From JADLHS01 sp964594985 (GTDB lineage: Bacteria; Verrucomicrobiota; Verrucomicrobiia; Limisphaerales; JADLHS01): DNA of 64,000 nucleotides. The notes under the pieces are model-generated. The model worked only from the letters and a program-made list of their open reading frames with translations. It searched no databases and was not told the DNA's origin. Below are positions 38,188 to 46,366 of the stretch, in pieces (within the stretch, counting starts at the first letter, position 1; every line of letters begins with the position of its first letter). A program made the translations under genes and the position numbers. Location: assembly GCA_964594985.1 (NCBI GenBank), contig CAZQNQ010000012.1:1-64000 (forward strand), in the 5' to 3' direction.

Positions 38188-38303
38188 TTGTCCGTGCGGA
38201 TTAACAGATGCCCACCATGCTGACAACCCCACATTCGGGGGAGTCACTTTGCCCACGAAAAACTTGCCTCCGGTTCAGACCGGCAGGACACTAATCACCT
38301 CGC

Positions 38304-39980
38304 ATGAAACCAATCACACTGCTCAACCTGTCGTTGTTCCTCACTGCCACGTTCGCGGCTTCGGCCCAGACCAATTTCACGGTGACCATCACGGTGGATG
38401 CGACCAAACCGCTCGGCGAGTTGAAGCCCATCTGGCGCATGTTCGGCGCGGACGAACCGAACTACGCCTACCTGAAGGACGGCAAGAAGCTGATCGGCGA
38501 ACTCGGCGCGCTCCGCCCCAAGGACATTTATTTCCGCGCGCACAATCTCCTGTGCACCGGCGACGGCACGCCCGCGCTAAAATGGGGTTCGACCGGCGTG
38601 TATCGCGAAGACGCGGACGGCAAGCCGGTTTACGACTGGACGATTCTCGATCGCATCTTCGACACATACCGCGACCATGGCGTCCGCCCGTTCGCGCAGA
38701 TCGGCTTCATGCCGGAAGCGCTGTCCACCAAGCCGCAACCCTATCAACACTCCTGGACGCCCGCCGCGCGCTACGAGGAGATCATGACCGGCTGGGCCTA
38801 TCCGCCGAAGGATTACGACAAATGGCGCGAGCTGGTCTTTCAATGGGTGAAACACTGCGTCGAGCGTTACGGCAAGGCGGAAGTCGAGACGTGGTATTGG
38901 GAAGTGTGGAACGAAGCGAACGGTCACTACTGGAAAGCGAAGCCGGAGGAATTTCACAAGCTGCACGATTACGCGATTGACGGCGTGCGCCGGGCGTTGC
39001 CCACCGCGCGCGTCGGCGGTCCGCACGCCGCCGGCTCCGGCGGCAAGTGGACGCGGGACTTTCTGGAACATTGTCTGCGCGGCACGAACTACGCCACCGG
39101 CCAGATCGGTACGCCGCTGGATTTCGTCGCCTTCCACGCAAAGGGTTCGCCCGTCTTCACCAACGGCCACGTGCGCATGGGCATCGCCAACCAACTGCGC
39201 ACGATTGATTCCGGGTTCAGCCTCGTGAAGTCCTATCCCGAGTTGCAGAACATTCCCATCATCATCGGCGAATCCGATCCCGAAGGCTGCGCCGCGTGTC
39301 AGGGGGAACAACTCGGCTATCGCAACGGCACGATGTATTCGAGCTACACGGCGGCGAGCTTCGCGCGCAAATGGGAACTCACGCGGCGGCATGGCGTGAA
39401 TCTCGACGCGGCACTGACGTGGGCATTTACGTTTGAAGATCAACCGCTCTTCGCCGGCTTCCGGCAACTCGCCAGCGGCGGCATTGATCTGCCGGTGTTG
39501 AACGTGTTCCGCATGTTCAGCCAGATGAATGGCCAGCAACTCACCACCGCCAGCGACCACGCGGTTTCCCTGGACAACATCAAGAAGAGCGGCGTGCGCG
39601 GGCAGCCGGACGTCGCCGCCCTCGCCAGTCAGGACAAAGACCAGTTCGCCGTGCTGCTCTGGCATTATCACGACGACGACGTGCCCGGACCGGACGCGAC
39701 CGTCGCATTGACCCTGAACGGAATTTCAACCGCCAAGAGCAAAGCCCGGCTCACGCGTTACGCGATTGACGCCGACCACAGCAACTCCTTCGCTGCCTGG
39801 CAAAAGATGGGGGCGCCGCTGAAACCGACAGCGGAACAATTGGCGCAACTGGAAAAGGCGGGGCAACTGACCATGCTCGGCACGCCGGAAATCGTTGCCG
39901 TGACGGATGGCGCAGTGAAGTTGAACCTGAGCCTGCCACGTCAAGCTGTGACCTTGGTGAAGTTGAATCCAATAAATTAG
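38304..39980 (+). CDS. Secreted GH39 glycosidase (beta-xylosidase-type)
   Basis: Signal peptide MKPITLLNLSLFLTATFAAS with cleavage near AQT. The (beta/alpha)8 catalytic domain has the acid/base Glu in YWEVWNEANGHY (near 204) and the nucleophile Glu in IIIGESDPEG (near 323), with FRAHNLLCTGDG and GVRPFAQIGFMPEAL typical of GH39. A C-terminal beta-sandwich ends in AVTLVKLNPIN. 558 residues. It sits head to head with the GH51 gene, so the two probably act on the same arabinoxylan-type substrate. Xylosidase is the common GH39 activity but the specificity is not proven. Confidence 0.88.
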   Translation: MKPITLLNLSLFLTATFAASAQTNFTVTITVDATKPLGELKPIWRMFGADEPNYAYLKDGKKLIGELGALRPKDIYFRAHNLLCTGDGTPALKWGSTGVYREDADGKPVYDWTILDRIFDTYRDHGVRPFAQIGFMPEALSTKPQPYQHSWTPAARYEEIMTGWAYPPKDYDKWRELVFQWVKHCVERYGKAEVETWYWEVWNEANGHYWKAKPEEFHKLHDYAIDGVRRALPTARVGGPHAAGSGGKWTRDFLEHCLRGTNYATGQIGTPLDFVAFHAKGSPVFTNGHVRMGIANQLRTIDSGFSLVKSYPELQNIPIIIGESDPEGCAACQGEQLGYRNGTMYSSYTAASFARKWELTRRHGVNLDAALTWAFTFEDQPLFAGFRQLASGGIDLPVLNVFRMFSQMNGQQLTTASDHAVSLDNIKKSGVRGQPDVAALASQDKDQFAVLLWHYHDDDVPGPDATVALTLNGISTAKSKARLTRYAIDADHSNSFAAWQKMGAPLKPTAEQLAQLEKAGQLTMLGTPEIVAVTDGAVKLNLSLPRQAVTLVKLNPIN

Positions 39981-40004
39981 CCAGCGACAAGGCAATAGGT
40001 TGAA

Positions 40005-40079
40005 TGGTAGCGCGTACGGGAGTCGAACCCGTCCTTCCGGATTGAGAATCCAGCGTCCTAACCGATAGACGAACACGCC
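40005..40079 (-). tRNA. tRNA-Glu (anticodon CTC)
   Basis: The acceptor GGCGTGT pairs with ACGCGCT including G-T wobbles, discriminator A, and encoded CCA. The anticodon loop TTCTCAA gives CTC. The T arm GACGGGTTCGACTCCCGT is standard. It lies convergent to the GH39 gene, 24 bases after its stop. Confidence 0.94.
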
Positions 40080-40133
40080 ACGATGGCCGCAAATTTAATC
40101 CCCCCGCCAAGCTTGTCACGCCGAAATTAACTC

Positions 40134-40161
40134 TTGCACCCGGCCCGCTGCCATCTATACT
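40134..40161 (+). promoter_or_regulatory. Sigma70-type promoter of rpmI-rplT
   Basis: TTGCAC (40134-40139) and TATACT (40156-40161) are separated by 16 bases. AGGAAG lies ~10 bases before the rpmI start codon. The run CTCCTTTTTTAAC follows the -10 box. Confidence 0.78.
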
Positions 40162-40194
40162 GCGCCTCCTTTTTTAACAGGAAGAATTGAATTT

Positions 40195-40404
40195 ATGCGA
40201 CGTCCCAAAGGTATCAAAACAAAGAAGTCGGTTTCCAAGCGCTTTAAGATCACCGCGACCGGCAAGGTCCTGCGCAGCCAGGCGGGCCGCCGGCATCTCT
40301 GCCAGACCAAAAGCGCCAAGCGCCGCCGCGGTTTGCGGGGCAGCGCCCTCGTTCACAAACGCGATGAATACGCCATCAAGCAGGCGCTTCCGTTCAGCCA
40401 CTGA
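40195..40404 (+). CDS. rpmI: 50S ribosomal protein L35
   Basis: A 69-residue basic ribosomal protein: KTKKSVSKRFKITATGKVLR, HLCQTKSAKRRRGLRG and the tail AIKQALPFSH match L35. It is the first gene of the rpmI-rplT operon. infC, normally just upstream, is not in this position. The promoter at 40134 suggests the pair is transcribed independently. Confidence 0.95.
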   Translation: MRRPKGIKTKKSVSKRFKITATGKVLRSQAGRRHLCQTKSAKRRRGLRGSALVHKRDEYAIKQALPFSH

Positions 40405-40438
40405 TCTCATTTCTTTTAACCATTAACTCCTAGATTTC

Positions 40439-40822
40439 ATGCGCGTCACCAATTCCCCCGCCTCCCGCAAACGCCGCAATCGCATGCTGCAAGCGGCGAA
40501 AGGCTTCCGTCTCAAGCGTTCCAAACTGTATCGCTACGCCAGCGACGCCGTGGATCACGGCCGGCAATACGCCTATCGCGATCGCCGCACCAAGAAGCGC
40601 ACGTTCCGCTATCTCTGGCAGGCGCGTATCAACGCCGCCGCCCGCACCGCCGGCATCACCTACAGCCGTCTGATCGAAGGCTTGAAGGCCGCCAAGTGCG
40701 AACTGGATCGCAAGGTCATCGCCGACATCGCCGCGCAGGACAACGCCGCGTTCCTCGAAATCGTGAACGTCGCGAAAGCCGCGCTGAAGAACAAGCCCGC
40801 CGCCACCCTGGCCAAGGCTTGA
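40439..40822 (+). CDS. rplT: 50S ribosomal protein L20
   Basis: Assembly-initiating 23S rRNA-binding protein. The opening RVTNSPASRKRRNRMLQAAK then GFRLKRSKLYRYASDAVDHG and the C-terminal ITYSRLIEGLKAAKCELDRK are family-typical. 127 residues. It is 34 bases after rpmI and followed at once by a strong terminator, so pheS is not part of this transcript. Confidence 0.97.
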   Translation: MRVTNSPASRKRRNRMLQAAKGFRLKRSKLYRYASDAVDHGRQYAYRDRRTKKRTFRYLWQARINAAARTAGITYSRLIEGLKAAKCELDRKVIADIAAQDNAAFLEIVNVAKAALKNKPAATLAKA

Positions 40823-40845
40823 TTCAAACGAATCACACTTTCAAG

Positions 40846-40873
40846 AGGCGACCAGCAATGGTCGCCTTTTTTG
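40846..40873 (+). terminator. Intrinsic terminator of rpmI-rplT
   Basis: The stem AGGCGACC / GGTCGCCT with a six-base loop is followed by six T residues, 24 bases after the rplT stop. Confidence 0.95.
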
Positions 40874-40973
40874 TTTGTTTTCCCAGAGGAGAAGAAACTC
40901 ATCTCCCATCACTTTTCTGGACGACTCATCATGCAGTTGGTACGCTCCAATTCCAGACGCAGTTAAGCCGCTC

Positions 40974-41618
40974 ATGAATTGGAAATATCTCAGATTCGCT
41001 CCGTGGTTGGACACCCGCATAAGATTTGTCCAAGCCACCCCGGCAAGCGGGTCTTTGCTCGACCTCGGCTCCTCCAACGGTGAAACCTTGAGTCACATGG
41101 CGGAATTACGCCCGGATCTGCGATTCTTCGCCACAGACCTCGATGGCCAACCGCAAAATTATCCATCCGGATGCCAGTTCCATCGGGGCGACATCCAGAC
41201 CCAAAAGCTCCCGTGGCCCGATGCTTCGATTGACACCGTCACCTGCATCCATCTTGTCGAACATCTTCACGACCTAAAACCACTGATGCTCGAAATCGCC
41301 CGGCTGCTCAAGCCCGGTGGCCGCGCTTACTTTGAAACACCACATCCTAAATCGTTGCAGGTGACCAGCGTCCCCGGCAGCGGTTTCCCGCTGAATTTTC
41401 ACGATGACACCACCCATGTTCGCATCGTGCCAACCGGCGAACTGGCCGGTCTGGCCCAAACCGCAGGTCTGCGCGTCGCCGCTTCAGGCGTCTCGCGCAA
41501 CTGGTTGTTTGCCGGCTCGCATCTCTGGTACGCATGGCGACCCGGCAGCCGGAAGAAATATACCGCTTACCTCCATTGGATCGGCTGGTCGGCTTACATC
41601 ATTGTTGAACGGCCTTAA
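40974..41618 (+). CDS. Class I SAM-dependent methyltransferase
   Basis: Rossmann-type methyltransferase of the UbiE/type-11 style. Motif I is SLLDLGSSNGETLSHM, motif II the acidic end FFATDLDG, and the later core is LPWPDASIDTVTCIHLVEHL followed by LLKPGGRAYFETPHP. The substrate is unknown. I start at ATG 40974 because the frame upstream runs through the rplT terminator. 214 residues. The C-terminus (YLHWIGWSAYIIVERP) is hydrophobic but not a clear membrane helix. It is inserted between rplT and pheS. Confidence 0.85.
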   Translation: MNWKYLRFAPWLDTRIRFVQATPASGSLLDLGSSNGETLSHMAELRPDLRFFATDLDGQPQNYPSGCQFHRGDIQTQKLPWPDASIDTVTCIHLVEHLHDLKPLMLEIARLLKPGGRAYFETPHPKSLQVTSVPGSGFPLNFHDDTTHVRIVPTGELAGLAQTAGLRVAASGVSRNWLFAGSHLWYAWRPGSRKKYTAYLHWIGWSAYIIVERP

Positions 41619-41698
41619 TCTGAAAATCGTTGCACCGTCCGAATTATACCTAAGGACAACTTTGACGGGGTTTTCGAACGTGGTAAAAACTGCGCGCC

Positions 41699-42649
41699 AT
41701 GATTCGCCATTCGCAATGGCTGGTCGTGCTGCTTTGGGGTGCTGCCGGTTGGTTCTCACGCGAGACAACTGCAGCGGGGCAAGACCTCCTCGTCGCCAAC
41801 AACACTGCCAGCGCCAATGAATCCATCCTGAGGTTTTCTCCCCAAGGAGAAGGCCGGGGAGATTTTACCCTCACAGATTTCCGCAGTGGCCCGGTCGGCT
41901 TGGCGTTTGATCACACCGGCAACCTCTACGTGGCCAATCACGGCAACAACACCATCCATCGCTATTCGCGCACCGGAGCAGATCTTGGCGTCTTTGCCGG
42001 CACAGGATTGAGCATGCCGACCGGTGTGGCTTTTGACAGTAGTGGGCGGCTCGTCGTTTGTAACTACGGCGATGGCTCGCTCAATATCTATTCCACGACC
42101 GGCGACCTGTTGTCACGCATCGCCACCGGTTTGCTCAATCCGATCGCGTTGGCCTTGGATTCCAACGACAACATCTTTGTCAGCACTCCAAACATCGGCG
42201 CCAACTCCGGAGTCTTCCGCTTCTCGCCCGATGGAAGACAGAAGACACTTTTCGCCACAGGAATTGATCTCGACCCGCGCGGCCTGGCGTTTGATCGGGC
42301 CGGCAATCTCTACATCGCCAATCAACATGGCAATACCGTGCAACGATTCACCTCTGATGGAGTTTCGCTCGGCACATTTGCCAGCACCGGACTCAGAGAC
42401 CCTTTTGCCCTCGCGTTTGATACATGCGGCGACCTTTTTATATCCAACCAGTCTGGCGGGACCATCCGTCGCTACTCTTCTTGCGGCGAAGATTTGGGCA
42501 CATTCGCCGTCATCCCTGCCGCCCTTGCCAATCCAGTAGGTTTGGTCTTCATCCCTGTACCCGAACCGACTCTGCCGCATTTTGCCTTGATCACCGTCAT
42601 CAGCCTGTTGTCCAGACTTAGCCAGCGGAGCAAACTCAAATTCAAGTGA
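41699..42649 (+). CDS. Secreted NHL/SMP-30-type beta-propeller protein with PEP-CTERM-like sorting signal
   Basis: N-terminal signal peptide (SQWLVVLLWGAAGWFS...). The body is about six repeats of the form GLAFDHTGNLYVANHGNNTI then RYS..G..LG.FA, as in NHL or Vgb-like six-bladed propellers. The C-terminus reads FIPVPEPTLPHFALITVISL then a basic end SRLSQRSKLKFK. This is the VPEP motif, hydrophobic helix and Arg/Lys cluster of PEP-CTERM proteins that are processed by exosortase. 316 residues. It is probably exported and released or anchored at the surface. The exosortase gene is not in the window. Ligand or partner unknown. Confidence 0.8.
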   Translation: MIRHSQWLVVLLWGAAGWFSRETTAAGQDLLVANNTASANESILRFSPQGEGRGDFTLTDFRSGPVGLAFDHTGNLYVANHGNNTIHRYSRTGADLGVFAGTGLSMPTGVAFDSSGRLVVCNYGDGSLNIYSTTGDLLSRIATGLLNPIALALDSNDNIFVSTPNIGANSGVFRFSPDGRQKTLFATGIDLDPRGLAFDRAGNLYIANQHGNTVQRFTSDGVSLGTFASTGLRDPFALAFDTCGDLFISNQSGGTIRRYSSCGEDLGTFAVIPAALANPVGLVFIPVPEPTLPHFALITVISLLSRLSQRSKLKFK

Positions 42650-42710
42650 GCCCAGGCTCCTTTTTGACTGTCACTCCGCCCCTCGGACTTCTAACCTCTC
42701 CCCTCTAATT

Positions 42711-43769
42711 ATGGCTGGATTCCTGGACGAAATTGAACCGCTGAAACAAACCGCGCTCGCGGAACTCAAAGCCGCGCCCGACCTCGCCGCGTTGGAACAA
42801 ACCAAAGGCGCGTGGATCGGGCCGCACGGAAAGTTCACTGCGCTGATGAAACAGCTCGGCACGCTCTCGAAGGAAGAGAAGCCCACCGCGGGCAAACTCA
42901 TCAATGTCGCCAAGGTCGAACTCGAAGCCGCGCTCGCCGAACGGCGCAGCGAACTGGAACTTGCCGCCGCGCTGCCCAAGCATCCGACTGACTTCACCCT
43001 GCCCGGCCGCCGGCGCGCGCTCGGCAAATTGCATCCACTCACGCAAGTCACCGACGACATCGTCCGCGCCTTCCGCAAGATCGGTTTCGCCGTGGCCGAC
43101 GGACCGGAGATCGAGGATGAGTATCACTGCTTCGACGCGCTTAATACGCCTGCCGACCATCCCGCGCGCGATTCACAGGACACATTTTATATTGCCACGA
43201 ACGCTGGAAACAATTCCCCCTCTCCCGGGGGAGAGGGCCGGGGTGAGGGCGGTCGTTCCTCTCTTTTGCGCACGCATACTTCCTCCGTGCAAATCCGCGT
43301 CATGAAATCCCAGCCGCCGCCCGTGCGCATCATCGTCCCGGGCCGCGTGTTTCGTCGCGACAACGCCGACGCCACGCACAATCCCACGTTCCATCAGGTC
43401 GAAGGACTTTACGTGGACAAGAACGTCACCGTCGGCGACCTCAAGGGCACGGTGGAATTTGTTTTCCGCGAACTGATGGGCGACGACGTGAAAATCCGTT
43501 TCCGCCCGCACTACTTCAGTTACACCGAGCCGAGCTACGAGATTGATTTCACCAACGCACTCGTGAAGAAGATGGGCAAGGACTGGCTCGAGATCGCCGG
43601 TTGCGGCATGGTGCATCCGCAAGTGTTCGAGAACGTCGGCTACGATCCCGAAGTCTGGACCGGCTGGGCGTTCGGCTTCGGCATCGAACGCATCGCCATG
43701 CTTCGCTACGGCATCAACGACATCCGCCTCTGCTACGAAAATGACGGGCGGTTCTTGAAACAGTTTTGA
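42711..43769 (+). CDS. pheS: Phenylalanine-tRNA ligase alpha subunit
   Basis: Class II synthetase alpha chain. It begins with a coiled-coil arm (LDEIEPLKQTALAELKAAPD), then LGKLHPLTQVTDDIVRAFRK. Motif 2 is IIVPGRVFRRDNADATHNPT then FHQVEGLYVD. Motif 3 is GWAFGFGIERIAMLRYGIND. A family B palindrome is translated in frame at residues ~166-181 (NNSPSPGGEGRGEGGRS), between QDTFYIATNAG and LLRTHTSSVQ, an otherwise conserved junction. 352 residues against ~330-340 usual. The partner pheT is ~20 kb away at the window edge. A terminator follows directly. Confidence 0.97.
   Translation: MAGFLDEIEPLKQTALAELKAAPDLAALEQTKGAWIGPHGKFTALMKQLGTLSKEEKPTAGKLINVAKVELEAALAERRSELELAAALPKHPTDFTLPGRRRALGKLHPLTQVTDDIVRAFRKIGFAVADGPEIEDEYHCFDALNTPADHPARDSQDTFYIATNAGNNSPSPGGEGRGEGGRSSLLRTHTSSVQIRVMKSQPPPVRIIVPGRVFRRDNADATHNPTFHQVEGLYVDKNVTVGDLKGTVEFVFRELMGDDVKIRFRPHYFSYTEPSYEIDFTNALVKKMGKDWLEIAGCGMVHPQVFENVGYDPEVWTGWAFGFGIERIAMLRYGINDIRLCYENDGRFLKQF
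43208..43250. repeat. Family B palindromic element in frame within pheS
   Basis: AATTCCCCCTCTCCCGGGGG then AGAGGGCCGGGGTGAGGGC. It is the same family as copies in uvrA, mutY and the DUF3686 ATPase gene. It encodes SPSPGGEGRGEGG and keeps the frame. Confidence 0.9.
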
Positions 43770-43782
43770 TGATCGGGCACAT

Positions 43783-43805
43783 GGGCGGGGTCGCGCCCTT
43801 TTTAA
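43783..43805 (+). terminator. Intrinsic terminator of pheS
   Basis: GGGCG / CGCCC with a six-base loop is followed by five T residues, 14 bases after the pheS stop. Confidence 0.7.
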
Positions 43806-43832
43806 TCTAAAACCTGACTGGCTGGAGATTTG

Positions 43833-45266
43833 TCAGCCTCCCGATTTGGCCCGTTCGCGCGCAACGCGTTTGATTCGTTCATACGCATCTTTCCCGCCGA
43901 AGTAATCATAATTGACCTCTTTCAGCTTGGAAAGTTGGTCGTCCAGAGCCTGCCACTGTTCGCATCGGAAAGCACACAGGGCATATCGGTGCCGCCAGTC
44001 ATTGTCATCCCCGTTACGCTCAAAAAACCGTTCGAAGGCCGCCTCGATGTCCGGCCAGACTTGCGGCTCCAACCAATAGTCGGGCCGGCTCGCGCGAAAA
44101 TATTGGGCGAATTTTTCATGCACAAAATAGGGTTGCAATAATTCCTGCCCGTAATACGAGTCGGATTTCATGACCTCGCGGGCAAAGGCGAGACAATCAG
44201 CTTCGCTCCCATACCAACGGGGATCGAGGTACAGAAGTTTTTGCCGGATGGCCTGCGATTCGATTTCGGGAAAGGCTTTCGCCCGCTTGTACCACATTTC
44301 CATCCGCTCCCGCCCCTTGCCCTGACCGAGTTCAAGCCGCAGGCCCAGCAACGGCGCTTCCTTCAACGAGGGATCAATTTTCCAAGCCTTGTCGAGTGAT
44401 TCCTCCACGAGATCGAGCCGGTCGAGGAAAAGTTTCCGGTCGGCTTCGCTCACGTCCTTCGCCCAGCCAGCGCCCCGCGCTTCCCAGGCAAAATCAAGAT
44501 AGAATGTGGCCTTGATCAGATAGGGAAAACCTTCGTCGGGCCAGCGCGCCGCGATAATCGGCTGGGCATTGGTGTAAAAATCAGTGCGCTGTTTTTTGTT
44601 CTGATCAATGGCGTCGTACAGATCGCGGCAGGCTTCATACGCCAGTCTGGCAGGAATCTCCTCGCTGGTCAGGATGGTCTGGAGCTGGCCCATGGCGACC
44701 CGCCGCAGTTGATTTACTTCCGGGGCCTGTTTGGCTGAAGCCGCCCGCCATGCCTGTGCCGCGCGAAGGTTCACATAGAATTTGAGGATGTTGGCATACC
44801 CGCTGGCGTCCATCTGTTTGGCGAGGTTCGCGTAATCCGTGGCGACTGGCGGTGTGGCTTTCGTAAACGGGTGCGTAATCCGCCGCAAGTAGAGGTAGCG
44901 AATGAATGGATCATCACACCCGGCGTTTACCGCCTTCTTGAGTTGGGCATCCAGATACTCCGGCGCGCTCGAATCGCTGGCCTTGCCGGTGAGCCGAAGA
45001 TATGCGTATTCATCCAAGGCATTTGTTGCGGCTTCATCCCAACGCGGATTCCTGCGACCCGCCTGCTGATAACCGCCCACATAAATCTCCTTGGTCCAGG
45101 TAAAACACCAGTTGGAATAACCAGCCGAGCCTGGAGCGAATTGCATCTCCGGCAAACCCGACGCCCGTTTAAGTTTCAATTCCGCGCGCGCATCCCGTTT
45201 CTTGCCACAGGAGATTATCAAAAAAACGCAGCCACACAGAAGGATCAGATGGAGGGTTCGTTTCAT
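43833..45266 (-). CDS. Helical-repeat lipoprotein of unknown function
   Basis: Begun at 45266 the protein starts MKRTLHLILLCGCVFLIISC, a signal peptide with a lipobox Cys near residue 20, so it is probably an outer-membrane or periplasmic lipoprotein. The ~455-residue body is alpha-helical with TPR-like spacing (FPYLIKATFYLDFAWEARGA, ALCAFRCEQWQALDDQLSKL). I do not recognise a named family with confidence. A DUF4034-type assignment is possible. It is convergent with pheS. Upstream in-frame codons to 45335 lack a signal sequence. Confidence 0.65.
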   Translation of the reverse strand: MKRTLHLILLCGCVFLIISCGKKRDARAELKLKRASGLPEMQFAPGSAGYSNWCFTWTKEIYVGGYQQAGRRNPRWDEAATNALDEYAYLRLTGKASDSSAPEYLDAQLKKAVNAGCDDPFIRYLYLRRITHPFTKATPPVATDYANLAKQMDASGYANILKFYVNLRAAQAWRAASAKQAPEVNQLRRVAMGQLQTILTSEEIPARLAYEACRDLYDAIDQNKKQRTDFYTNAQPIIAARWPDEGFPYLIKATFYLDFAWEARGAGWAKDVSEADRKLFLDRLDLVEESLDKAWKIDPSLKEAPLLGLRLELGQGKGRERMEMWYKRAKAFPEIESQAIRQKLLYLDPRWYGSEADCLAFAREVMKSDSYYGQELLQPYFVHEKFAQYFRASRPDYWLEPQVWPDIEAAFERFFERNGDDNDWRHRYALCAFRCEQWQALDDQLSKLKEVNYDYFGGKDAYERIKRVARERAKSGG

Positions 45267-45331
45267 CTCAAGCCCGCAACATGGTATCGAGCCATCGCAT
45301 AAAGGAAATTCATTTTGAAACAGTTCTGAAC

Positions 45332-46261
45332 TCAACGCGCCACAGCTTCTTTATCTGCAATTAACCGGGGTAGATTTGCGATCGCGAAATCCACAAATGC
45401 CCGCACGCGTTCCGGCAGATGCCGGTTGGTGGGAAAAACCACGTTCACATCCGCACTCGAAATGCTCCAGTCCGGCAGCACTTGTACGATCTGTCGGCTG
45501 GTGAGCGTGTCGCCGAGCAGCCATTCCGGCAACACCGTCAGCGCCGAGCCGGCAATCGCGGCCTCACGCAAGGCGGTCACGCTGTCGAGTAACAACACTG
45601 GCGCAAGTTTCACGGTGCTTTGCTCCTTGCCGCGCAGGAGCGTGACCTGGTCGCGCAGGTAAAAGTGCGGTTGCACCAATCCCATCCACGGCAGACGTTT
45701 CAGATCCGCCGGCGCGCGGATCGGCCCTTTCTCCTTCAGCAATCGCGGTGAAGCGACGAGTATCCGGTTCAACTCCGTCGCCCGCCGCGCTGTCACGGAA
45801 GTATCCGTGATACGACCCGCCATCACGCCGCAGTCGAATCCTTCTTCGACGAAATTGCACGGGCGATTGATGAGATGCAGTTCTGCTGTGATGTGTGGAT
45901 GCGTTTGCTGAAACAACGCGAGCAGGCGCGAAACAATCCATTGCCCCAAGTCCACCACTGCCACCACGCGCAGATGGCCGCGCGGCGTATCCTTCTCATC
46001 GCGCAAACGCTGGCCAGCTTGCTCGGCCAGATCGAGAATCTGGCGCGCGTCTTCAAAGAGTCTCCGCCCGGCATCGGTGAGATTCATCGTGCGGGTATCG
46101 CGCCGGAGCAACGGCAGCCCCGCCGCGCGTTCCAACTGGCGCAACTGGCGGCTCACGGTGGGTTGCGTGGTGTTCAGCGTGCGCGCCGCCGCCGAGATGC
46201 TGCCGCATTCGATGATGCGCACGAACGTCCGCAACCGTTGCAAGTCTTCCAACCCATTCAT
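45332..46261 (-). CDS. LysR-family transcriptional regulator, divergent from an efflux operon
   Basis: The N-terminal winged helix-turn-helix reads LQRLRTFVRIIECGSISAAA then RTLNTTQPTVSRQLRQLERA, residues ~5-50. The effector domain continues through LLALFQQTHPHITAELHLIN. I start at 46261 (MNGLEDLQRLRTF) because the 32 codons upstream look non-coding. 309 residues is normal. It diverges from the RND efflux operon across 105 bases, the usual arrangement for a LysR activator or repressor of that operon. The ligand is unknown. Confidence 0.92.
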   Translation of the reverse strand: MNGLEDLQRLRTFVRIIECGSISAAARTLNTTQPTVSRQLRQLERAAGLPLLRRDTRTMNLTDAGRRLFEDARQILDLAEQAGQRLRDEKDTPRGHLRVVAVVDLGQWIVSRLLALFQQTHPHITAELHLINRPCNFVEEGFDCGVMAGRITDTSVTARRATELNRILVASPRLLKEKGPIRAPADLKRLPWMGLVQPHFYLRDQVTLLRGKEQSTVKLAPVLLLDSVTALREAAIAGSALTVLPEWLLGDTLTSRQIVQVLPDWSISSADVNVVFPTNRHLPERVRAFVDFAIANLPRLIADKEAVAR

Positions 46262-46366
46262 GCGTGCGAGGTATAAGCGATATTCGCGGGCGCGTCTATG
46301 CAAAGCCCGAAGTGCCGCTATGATAGTTTGAATTAAAGGAAGGCATGACGCCTCCAATCCCCCGTC
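46262..46366. promoter_or_regulatory. Divergent regulatory region between the LysR gene and the RND operon
   Basis: The 105-base spacer should hold both promoters and the LysR operator. TATGAT at about 46318 is a plausible -10 box on the plus strand, but no TTGACA-like -35 box was found at the right spacing. GGAAGG lies about 25 bases upstream of the fusion-protein start. Confidence 0.4.

Noticed and set aside
40875..40973. Upstream start for the methyltransferase (TTG at 40875)
   Set aside because: This would place the first codons in the T-run of the rplT terminator. The ATG at 40974 gives a normal N-terminus.
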